DNA of 64,000 nt from Pseudomonas sp. L5B5 (GTDB lineage: Bacteria; Pseudomonadota; Gammaproteobacteria; Pseudomonadales; Pseudomonadaceae): NCBI RefSeq assembly GCF_020520285.1, contig NZ_CP084742.1:1364001-1428000 (forward strand), written 5' to 3'. The notes beneath the pieces were generated by a model. That model made no database searches. It worked only from the letters and a program-made list of their open reading frames with translations, and was not told the origin of the DNA. The translations under genes and the position numbers were made by a program. Shown piece after piece: positions 1-8,100 of the stretch; position 1 is the first letter of the stretch; each line of letters opens with the position of its first letter.

Positions 1-347
1 CGTGAAGCAACTTCATGGGGGTACCTGTATCGCGGGAAACTAGAAGCCCAGCGCACGAACGCTGGATGACTGGCCGACCCCGCTGCCGGGCGATCCTGGC
101 AAGTCCTTGTGCGGTATCGGCGCTGCACAGGCTAAAGCCCAAGCCACCATTGCCCTATAGCCAATCCGCGAGATTCCCGGCAGACCACTGGGCAACCAGC
201 GGCCTATACCCGCCTGTCACCTGCAGCCCACTAGATTGGCGGCGTCTTTGCACACCGCGCTAGTTCAGCAAGCAGACAGTCATGCTGCTCTAAGGTGTCG
301 GACCAGCAGCCACCGACTATTCGTATATTCCTGGAAATAACGAGCAC
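1..347. other. No convincing gene at left window edge
   Basis: This stretch precedes the first credible gene. An 82-codon plus-strand frame at 15-263 lacks a ribosome binding site and has no recognisable composition or motif, so it is not called. The last 40 bases are relatively AT-rich (around 318-345) and probably contain the promoter and leader of the glycosyltransferase gene that starts at 348. Confidence 0.5.
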
Positions 348-1712
348 ATGAACACCCTGACAAGACAGGTCGTGCAACGACCCTGCCTGAGTATCTTTCT
401 TATTGCCCTGATGCTGTTCATGGGCTTGCAATACAAGCCGGCAATTCTCAACTACACCACGCGCTTCGTCGACTTTGCCAACTACATGCTTTATCACGGC
501 ATGACCCTGTTCCCCATTGCCGATGACTTGAAACCCTATCCCGACTATACGATCGCCAATACTTTCCTTGTTTACCTGGCCTCGTTGCCCTTCGGCCGCG
601 TATCGATACTTTCGATGGGCCTGCCTTATTGCATCAGCGCCGCGCTGATCCTGGTGTTCATCTACAAACTGGGGGCGCTGCATGACAAGAAGTGGGGCCT
701 GTATGCGGCACTTCTTGCATTGCTCACCTGGGGTTTCCTGGATGCGGTCAATTCGCTGGCACTGGATGTGTATCCCGCATTGTTCAGCGTCATGTGTTTC
801 TACCTGGCCTATTCCGGCACGCTGAAGCAACAGCGCTGGCGCCTGGTCCTGGTGTTCGTCGGCCTGGCCCTGGGCTTCATGTTCCGCGGTCCCATCGGCT
901 TGATCGGGCCGGCGGTGGTGGTCGGCGGCTATTACCTGCTGAGCCGGCAGTGGCGCACATTGGTGCTGTTTTCCCTGGTCTCGGGCCTGTTGTTCATCGC
1001 CGGCGTGGCGCTGCTGGCCTGGGCCGCCCATGTACAGGCTGGTCCGGCCTTCATGCATGAGGTGCTGATGATGCAGGGGCTGGACCGGGTCGCCAGCAAT
1101 CACAAGCCGCGTTATTACTTCTACTTTACCGGTGGTTTGATTACCTATGGCATCACGGTGTTCTTCGCACTGAATGTCATCTTCAGAAAGTGCAGGTCAT
1201 TGTGCAGTACCAAGCGCACGCTCGATTGCGACCTGTTGCTCTATCTGACTGTATGGTTCCTGGCATTGATCCTGTTGTTCACCATTCCCAACTCGAAAAA
1301 GGCTCGTTACATCGTTTCGATCACACCGGCCATTGCGTTGTTGGCCGCGTACATCTTCGTCGACAAGAACCCACCGTTCGCCACTGCCAGGAACTGGCTG
1401 CTGGGACTCTGCCTGAAGTTGCCAGCCGTGGGTGCAGGACTGGCCCTGGCGGTGTGGGTATACAACTTCTATGCCGCCACGCCACTGCAACCGAACTTCC
1501 TCGGCGTGTTCGCAAGTTTTGTCGTACTGACCGTGGTTCGCTACTTCATGGATCGCAACTACTATGTTCATCCCCACCGTGAACTGATTGTCCTGGCGTT
1601 TGGTGTCGCAGCCTTTCTTGCCCTGGATGCGTTCTTCTTCAATCCCATTACGTTTCACCTGGAACTGGCCATCGAGCCCACGCCCAAGTTCCTGCCCTAC
1701 TGGTTCTGGTGA
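348..1712 (+). CDS. GT39/ArnT-like membrane glycosyltransferase
   Basis: Predicted 454-residue integral membrane protein with about ten hydrophobic segments, the first at residues 13-30. The architecture, a large first extracytoplasmic loop followed by alternating transmembrane helices with an SKKARYIVSITPAIALLA segment around residue 315, resembles glycosyltransferase family 39 (protein O-mannosyltransferase/ArnT type). These enzymes transfer a sugar from a polyprenyl phosphate donor on the periplasmic side of the inner membrane. Acceptor and donor cannot be read from the sequence. The gene stands alone: no polyprenyl-phosphate glycosyltransferase or lipid A gene lies beside it. The start at 348 precedes the first helix; upstream there is only a weak GGAAA-type Shine-Dalgarno. 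The family is fairly sure, the substrate unknown. Confidence 0.75.
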   Translation: MNTLTRQVVQRPCLSIFLIALMLFMGLQYKPAILNYTTRFVDFANYMLYHGMTLFPIADDLKPYPDYTIANTFLVYLASLPFGRVSILSMGLPYCISAALILVFIYKLGALHDKKWGLYAALLALLTWGFLDAVNSLALDVYPALFSVMCFYLAYSGTLKQQRWRLVLVFVGLALGFMFRGPIGLIGPAVVVGGYYLLSRQWRTLVLFSLVSGLLFIAGVALLAWAAHVQAGPAFMHEVLMMQGLDRVASNHKPRYYFYFTGGLITYGITVFFALNVIFRKCRSLCSTKRTLDCDLLLYLTVWFLALILLFTIPNSKKARYIVSITPAIALLAAYIFVDKNPPFATARNWLLGLCLKLPAVGAGLALAVWVYNFYAATPLQPNFLGVFASFVVLTVVRYFMDRNYYVHPHRELIVLAFGVAAFLALDAFFFNPITFHLELAIEPTPKFLPYWFW

Positions 1713-1815
1713 TCCCGCCCTGCTCGGCATCAGGACGTTGCGCGTGCCCGGGCAACTACACGAACGGCTGCGGTACGCGTAACCTTGCGCCCATCCATCA
1801 GATCCGGGCAGCGCA

Positions 1816-3249
1816 ATGGAACTTCATATAGTGATCAACGGCCGCAAGGACCTGGCCGAGCAGCTCTACCAGCAACTGCGCAGTGCCATCGATTCCGGGC
1901 GCCTGGTCAGCGGCGCCCAACTGCCTCCCAGCCGGCTGCTGGCCGCGCAACTGGGCATTTCACGCAAGACGGTCTCCGACACCTATGCCTTGCTGACCTA
2001 TGAAAACTACCTGGTGGGCATGATCGGCCGCGGCACGTTCGTCAGCCCGCGCCCGGTCAGGGCCGAACGCAAGCAGGGTGCCCAGGACCTGGCCTGCGCC
2101 CAAAGCCTGGCGCGCTGGCAGACGGTGCCCTCGCCCCTGCGCCACCCGACCCTGGAAGGCACCCTGCGCTATGAGTTCATCGGTGGCGCTACCACCCGCG
2201 CGCAGTTCCCCCAGGAACAATGGCGGCGCTGCACCCAGGACGCCTTGCGGCGCATGGCCCAGGCCGGCGGCTTCTACAGCCAGCCCGAAGGCCTGCCGGT
2301 CCTGCGCCATGCCATTGCCGGGCATGCGGCGTTTTCCCGGGGAGTGGTGTGCACGGACCAGGACGTCGTGGTGTGCAACGGCGCGCAACAGGCCCTGGAC
2401 CTGATTGCCCGGGTGGTTCTGGAGCCCGGCAGCCTGGTGGCCATGGAAGATCCCGGCTACACCCCGGCGCGCCTGCTGTTCCTGGCCCAGGGCGCGCAGG
2501 TGCTGGGCATCCCGGTGGATGCCGAAGGCATCGAAGTGGCGCGGATTCCCGACGGCGTACGGCTGATCTATGTCACCCCTTCGCACCAGTTCCCCCTGGG
2601 CATGCCCATGAGCCAGGCGCGGCGCGAGGCCCTGCTGGAGCGGGCACGGGAGCTGGGGGCGATCGTCATCGAGGACGACTACGACAGCGAGTTTCGTTAT
2701 GAGGGCCGCCCCACCGACTCCTTGCAGAGCCTGGACAGCCGCGGCGTAGTGGCCTACGTCGGGACCTTTTCCAAGAGCATGTTGCCGCAGTTGCGCCTGG
2801 GTTATGCCGTGCTGCCACCGTCCATCCTGCCAGCGGTGATCAAGGCCAAGCAGTTGTGCGACTGCCACACCCCGACCCTGCCCCAGTGGGCGCTGGCCAA
2901 GTTCATCAACGAGGGCTACCTGCAAAAGCATATCCGGCGCTGCCACACGGTGTACGCCGGGCGCCGCGAACGTATCCTGCTGCGCCTGCAAGGCGACCTG
3001 GCGCCCTGGCTGGAGGCGGTGCCATGCACGGCCGGGTTCCATATGGCGGCGCTGTGCAAGGTGCCCGTGGACATCCCGTTGCTGCTGGAGCTGGCAAAAA
3101 AGGTCGAGGTGGGACTCTATTCACTGCATGAGTTCTTCCATGACAGCCCGGTACGCGAGGGCCTGTTCATCGGCTTCGGCGCTATCGAGACCCTGGACAT
3201 CGACCCGGCCCTGGACAAGGTCCGCGACATCCTCCAGCAGATCACCTGA
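1816..3249 (+). CDS. MocR/PdxR-family transcriptional regulator (GntR-aminotransferase fusion)
   Basis: 477 residues, the usual length for the MocR subfamily. Residues 1-75 form a GntR-type winged helix (LPPSRLLAAQLGISRKTV around 36-53). Residues 110-475 form a fold-type I aminotransferase domain with the aspartate motif EDDYDSEFR at 286-294 and the pyridoxal phosphate lysine in GTFSKSMLPQLRLGY (K320). Such proteins bind DNA as dimers and use PLP or its adduct as ligand; most control PLP synthesis, GABA, taurine or amino acid transport genes. Targets often lie next door. Here the only close candidate is the co-directional cupin gene 108 bases downstream, and no pdxST pair is present. The effector is unknown. 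Confidence 0.9.
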   Translation: MELHIVINGRKDLAEQLYQQLRSAIDSGRLVSGAQLPPSRLLAAQLGISRKTVSDTYALLTYENYLVGMIGRGTFVSPRPVRAERKQGAQDLACAQSLARWQTVPSPLRHPTLEGTLRYEFIGGATTRAQFPQEQWRRCTQDALRRMAQAGGFYSQPEGLPVLRHAIAGHAAFSRGVVCTDQDVVVCNGAQQALDLIARVVLEPGSLVAMEDPGYTPARLLFLAQGAQVLGIPVDAEGIEVARIPDGVRLIYVTPSHQFPLGMPMSQARREALLERARELGAIVIEDDYDSEFRYEGRPTDSLQSLDSRGVVAYVGTFSKSMLPQLRLGYAVLPPSILPAVIKAKQLCDCHTPTLPQWALAKFINEGYLQKHIRRCHTVYAGRRERILLRLQGDLAPWLEAVPCTAGFHMAALCKVPVDIPLLLELAKKVEVGLYSLHEFFHDSPVREGLFIGFGAIETLDIDPALDKVRDILQQIT

Positions 3250-3357
3250 AGAAGCGGCCGGCATTGGTCTGCCGTTCTTTGCCAGGATTGGTTATAGGGT
3301 GACCAACGCCCAGGGCTTAGCCTGAAAGGACATTCCGATCCGCTGGAGAACACCAAG

Positions 3358-3768
3358 ATGAAAACCCTGACCGCCGCCCTTGCCACCCTCGCCCTGATGA
3401 CCTCCCTGGGAGCCACGGCCCATGAGCCGGTATACGGCCAGGAGAAGCTGGCGATCCTGCAGGACCAGGCGCTGGCCAACCTGCCGGGCAAGAAGGCCAT
3501 GATGCTCACCGTCGACTACGCCCCGGGCCAGGCCACGGTGCCCCACCGCCACGCTGGGGCAGCCATGGCCTATGTGCTCGAAGGCGCCATCACCTCGCGG
3601 GTCAATGATGGCCCGAGCATCACCTACCAGGCCGGGCAATCCTGGTTCGAGCCGGCCGGCTCGCAGCATCCGGTATCGGCCAACGCCAGCCAGACCCAGC
3701 CGGCCAAGCTGCTGGTGTTCATGCTGATGGACACCCAGGACGAAGTCCTGACGCCCCTGGAACACTGA
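3358..3768 (+). CDS. Periplasmic cupin-domain protein
   Basis: 136 residues starting with a cleavable signal peptide (hydrophobic residues 3-19, probable cleavage after ATA near residue 21). The remainder is a single small beta-barrel cupin: motif 1 is the PGQATVPHRHAGAAMAYVLEG stretch beginning near residue 57, with metal-type histidines H63 and H65, and motif 2 carries H104. Exported mono-cupins of this kind bind a metal ion, but the function of most is unknown. A GGAGAACACC leader supports the start at 3358. It follows the MocR-type regulator on the same strand, so it may be that regulator's target. Specific activity cannot be assigned. Confidence 0.8.
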   Translation: MKTLTAALATLALMTSLGATAHEPVYGQEKLAILQDQALANLPGKKAMMLTVDYAPGQATVPHRHAGAAMAYVLEGAITSRVNDGPSITYQAGQSWFEPAGSQHPVSANASQTQPAKLLVFMLMDTQDEVLTPLEH

Positions 3769-3783
3769 TCCTGTCGCTGCGGC

Positions 3784-3990
3784 GGCTACCCCTTGTAGCC
3801 GCTGCTGAGCTGGCGAAGCTGCGACAAGGCCCGCAGGGCCTTCGGCGTTCGACCCATCAACCTCACAGCCATGTCGACCTTGCGGCCGCTGCGCGCCCGT
3901 ACGCAGCCTGCGGCAGCGGCTACACCCTGTAACCGCTGCCGGGCTGGCGAAGCTGCGACAAGGCCCGCAGGGCCTTCGGCATTCGACCTG
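3784..3990. repeat. REP repeat cluster in a 490-base gap
   Basis: Two near-identical units, GTAGCCGCTGCTGAGCTGG (from 3795) and GTAACCGCTGCCGGGCTGG (from 3929), are each followed by the same GCGAAGCTGCGACAAGGC / CCGCAGGGCCTTCGGC block. Between them, at 3884-3925, lies an inverted unit (GGCCGCTGCGCGCCCG...GCAGCGGCTACA). The layout is that of a Pseudomonas REP/BIME cluster. The rest of the gap (to 4258) shows no gene and should hold the promoter of the lipoprotein gene. Confidence 0.8.
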
Positions 3991-4258
3991 ACCACACCCT
4001 CACCCACCTGCCTCGCGGCGACACGAAGCAGCGCCGAAAAATTTGGTAACACTGCCAGGCCTCCGGCCCCGTGAAACCGAACGGCCATCATGCTGTCGTA
4101 TTGCAATCGGTAACGACTGAGGTCGTCCTGCCCGGCCCGCGTCCAGGCAGGGTCTGGGTACGGAACAATCCTGGAACGACCTCGCCCTGTGCTTACCGGC
4201 GTGCGCCCCCTGCCTGGGCAGGATGCGCCCTCACTCATCAAGGCTGAAAGAGCGAACC

Positions 4259-5074
4259 ATGAAACAGAACATTCTCTTCGTCGCTGTTTGCGCCGCCCTG
4301 CTCCAGGCCTGCGCTCCGACCTCCTCCACCCATGAAGGATCGCCTTCCATGCCCGCCACCACCACGTCCGTCGCGGCCCAGCCAGCGCTCCCGGCCTACT
4401 ACTGGAACCTGGTGTCCGCCACCGACGCCTCGGGCAAACCCATCGCAGCCCTGGACAAGGGCATCCAGCGCAAGCTGCGCCTGACTTTCGGCGACCAGAA
4501 CCTGAACATCAGTGGCGGCTGCAACGGCCAGTTCGGTGGCTACAGCTATCAGAACGGCGTGCTGAAAGTGCAACAACTGGCCTCGACCATGATGGCCTGC
4601 GACAAGAGCCTGATGGACCTGGACACCCAGATCAGCCGCCTGCTCAAGGGTGACCTGCGTACCACCCTCACCGGTGAGACCCCGGAACCGGTGCTGCAAT
4701 TGACGACCCAGGATGGCTCGGTGCTCAAGTTCCAGGGCGAAGAGACCCCGGAAACTCGCTACGGCAGCCAGGGCCAGATCAAGTTCCTGGAAGTGGCCGC
4801 CAAGACCGTCAAGTGCAGCCACCCGCTGATCCCCAACTACCAATGCCTGCAAGTGCGCGAGCGCCGCTATGACGACGCCGGCCTGCAACTGCCGACCCAG
4901 GACACCTGGCATCCGCTGTACCAGTCCATCGAGGGCTACGAGCACCACGACGGCGTGCGCACCGTGTTGCGGATCAAGCAGTACGAATGGAAGAACCCGC
5001 CGGCCGACGCCTCGTCCGAGGTCTATGTGCTGGACCTGGTGGTCGAGCAAGACGCCTCGGGCAAGACCAAGTAA
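4259..5074 (+). CDS. META and DUF4377 domain lipoprotein
   Basis: 271 residues. The N-terminus is a lipoprotein signal ending in the lipobox LLQAC, so C18 would be lipidated and the protein anchored in the outer membrane or periplasmic face. Residues about 35-160 match the META/HslJ fold (YYWNLVSA..., LTFGDQNLNISGGCNGQFGG, ...STMMACDKSL). Residues about 175-268 match DUF4377 (KFLEVAAKTVKC..., ending in YVLDLVVEQ). META domains occur in heat-shock or secreted stress proteins; a role in envelope stress or in inhibiting other envelope proteins is only inference. The start at 4259 is chosen over an in-frame ATG at 4223 because the signal peptide begins there, behind GAAAGAGCG. Confidence 0.85.
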   Translation: MKQNILFVAVCAALLQACAPTSSTHEGSPSMPATTTSVAAQPALPAYYWNLVSATDASGKPIAALDKGIQRKLRLTFGDQNLNISGGCNGQFGGYSYQNGVLKVQQLASTMMACDKSLMDLDTQISRLLKGDLRTTLTGETPEPVLQLTTQDGSVLKFQGEETPETRYGSQGQIKFLEVAAKTVKCSHPLIPNYQCLQVRERRYDDAGLQLPTQDTWHPLYQSIEGYEHHDGVRTVLRIKQYEWKNPPADASSEVYVLDLVVEQDASGKTK

Positions 5075-5123
5075 GCACTGGCCTGGCCTCGCCGCTGCCT
5101 GACGGCCCTTTCGGCAGGCCATG

Positions 5124-5157
5124 AAAAAAGCCCCGTATCTTGCGATACGGGGCTTTT
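5124..5157. terminator. Bidirectional Rho-independent terminator
   Basis: A perfect stem, AAGCCCCGTATC paired with GATACGGGGCTT, around a 4-base TTGC loop. It has an A-run on the left and a T-run on the right, so it can stop transcription from both the lipoprotein gene (plus) and gdhB (minus), which converge here. Confidence 0.95.
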
Positions 5158-5178
5158 GCGTTACAGCAGGGTCGTGCG

Positions 5179-8100
5179 TTACAGGCTCGACTGACCGCTC
5201 ATGGCCAGGTCCAGCAGTTCACGGTTGGCCACCGCGTACATGGCATAGTCGGTGCCACTGGCGGCACGAATTTCCACCATCATCGCGCGCCAGCGATCGG
5301 CCATGCTCGCATTCTGCTCAAGCCACAGGGCCACGCGGGCTTCCATGTCTTCTGGCGCGTCGGCCATTTGCAGAACCTTGATGGTGATCGCCCGCTGCTG
5401 CCAGTCCACGTCATCGCGGAACGCCTCACGGGCCTGGGCCTGCCAGTTGTTGCCCACTGGCAGATCGCTGATCTGCTGCAGGTACCACGGCAGGTCCAGG
5501 GCACTGCCCACGGCGAAGTAGGCCTTGGCCACATCGGCCGCGCTCTGGCCAGTGACATCCGCCGCCTCGATGATCGGCAGCAGGGTGTACAGGTGGGTAG
5601 TGCCTGCCACCATGCGGGCCAACAGCTCCGGCACACCGGCTTCGACATACGCCTGGTAACGGTTCTGCCAGCCTTCACGAGTCGGGCCTTCCAGCAGTTC
5701 GTCGAGCTTGAGACCCAGCGCCGCCAGGTGCGGACCGAAGTGCGCGACGTCGCGCGCGGCATCCTGCTCGTTGCGACGGCTGCGCAGGAACCAGCGGGTA
5801 GCGCGACGGCCAAGGCGCATCAGCTCGTCCATCAGTTCCAGCTGGACCTGGGCCGAGACCTGATGGTCCAGGGCTTCGATCTGACGGAACCAGTGCGGAA
5901 GGTGGAAGATGTCCCGCACGATCACATAGGCGCCGGCCACGTTCGCCGGGCTCATGCCGGTGGACTCCTTCAGGCGTTGCACGAAGGTGATGCCCATGTG
6001 GTTGACCAGGTCGTTGGCGATCTGGGTGCTGACGATCTCGCGCTTCAGGCGGTGGCGACGCATGGCCTCGGAGAACTTGGCCACCAGGCTTGGCGGGAAC
6101 GCGGTCTCCATGTCGCGGGTCAGGTAGTCGTCATCCGGTACCAGGGACTTGAGCAGCGCTTCCTTGAGGTCGATCTTGCTGTAGGAAATCAGTACCGACA
6201 GCTCCGGACGGGTCAGGCCCTTGCCGGTCGCGGCGCGCTCGACGAGCTGCTCCTCGGTCGGCAGGTACTCGATGGCGCGGTCCAGCTTGCCACGGCCCTC
6301 CAGGTCGCTCATCAGGCGCTTGTACTCGGCAGCGCGCTCGTAGGCACGGCGCGCGGCCAGGGACAGGGCCTGGGTCTGCTTGTAGTTGTTGCCCAGCACC
6401 AGGCCGCCGACTTCGTCGGTCATGCTGGCCAGCAGCTGGTTGCGCTGCTTGTCAGTCATGTCGCCAGCCTGCACCACTTCGTTGAGCAGGATCTTGATGT
6501 TCACTTCGTGGTCGGAGCAGTCCACGCCACCAGCGTTGTCGATGAAGTCGGTGTTGGAACCACCGCCATTGAGGCCGAACTCCACACGACCCAGTTGGGT
6601 CATGCCCAGGTTGCCGCCCTCGCCCACCACCTTGCAGCGCAGCTCGTTGCCGTTGACGCGCAGGGCGTCGTTGGCCTTGTCGCCGACGTCGGCGTGGCTC
6701 TCGGTGCTGGCCTTGACGTAAGTACCGATACCGCCGTTCCACAGCAGGTCCACCGGTGCCTTGAGCAAGGCGTTGAGCAGCTCGGTCGGCGTCAGCTTGT
6801 CGGCCTGGATGTCGAAGCGCTCTTTCATCTGTGGCGAGATGGCGATGCTTTTGGCGCTGCGCGAGAAGATCCCGCCGCCTTCGGACATGATGCTGGCGTC
6901 GTAGTCGCTCCAGGCCGAACGCGGCAGTGCGAACATGCGCTGGCGCTCGACGAAGCTGGTGGCCGGGTTCGGGTTCGGGTCGATGAAGATGTGCAGGTGG
7001 TTGAACGCCGCCACCAGTTGCAGCTTGTCGGACATCAGCAAGCCGTTGCCGAAGACGTCGCCGGCCATGTCGCCGACACCGACCACGGTGATGCTGTCTT
7101 CCTGGACATTGATGCCGCGTTCGCGGAAGTGGCGCTGCACGCCGACCCACGCGCCCTTGGCGGTGATGCCCATCTTCTTGTGGTCGTAGCCGGCCGAACC
7201 GCCGGAAGCGAAAGCGTCACCGAGCCAGAAGCCGTAGTCGATGGCGATGCCGTTGGCGATGTCGGAGAAGGTCGCGGTGCCCTTGTCGGCGGCAACCACC
7301 AGGTACGGGTCATCGTTGTCGTGGCGCACGACGTTGGCCGGCGGCACCAGGGCGCCGTCTTTCAGGTTGTCGGTGATGTCCAGCAGGCCCGAAATGAAGA
7401 TGCGGTAGCAGGCGATGCCCTCGGCCGCGATCTCGTCACGGCTGCCGCCCAATGGCAGGCGACGGGGCAGGAAGCCGCCCTTGGCGCCCACCGGCACGAT
7501 CACCGAGTTCTTCACTTGCTGGGCTTTGACCAGGCCCAGGACTTCGGTGCGGAAGTCTTCCTCGCGGTCGGACCAGCGCAGGCCGCCACGGGCGACGTTG
7601 CCGAAGCGCAGGTGCACGCCCTCGACCCGTGGCGAGTAGACGAAGATCTCGAACTTGGGCACCGGCTTGGGCAGCTCGGGGATCAGGTGCGGGTTGAACT
7701 TGAAGCTGAAGTAGGACTTGTTCTGGCCGTTGGCGTCGGTCTGGTAGAAGTTGGTCCGCAGGGTGGCCTTGATCAGGTCCAGGTAGCGGCGCAGGATGCG
7801 GTCCTCGTTGAGCACCTGGACATCGTCCAGGGCGGTCAGGATCGCTTGCTCCAGGCGCTGCTGCTTGTCGTCTAGGTCTTCCTGGGTCAGCTTGCGCGCC
7901 AGGTAGAAGCGGGTCTTGAACAACCGGGTCAACTCGCGGGCGATGTCGGTGTGGTTGTTCAGGGTACTGGCGATGTAACCCAGGTCGAAGCCCAGGCGGA
8001 TCTGCTTCAGGTAACGGGCGTAGGCACGCAGCAGCGCCACGTCACGCCATGGCAGGCCGGCGGTCAGCACCAGGCGGTTGAAGGCATCGTTCTCGGCATC

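Noticed and set aside
15..263. 82-codon gene at the left edge
   Set aside because: It has a proline/arginine-rich random-looking translation, no ribosome binding site and no neighbours to support it.
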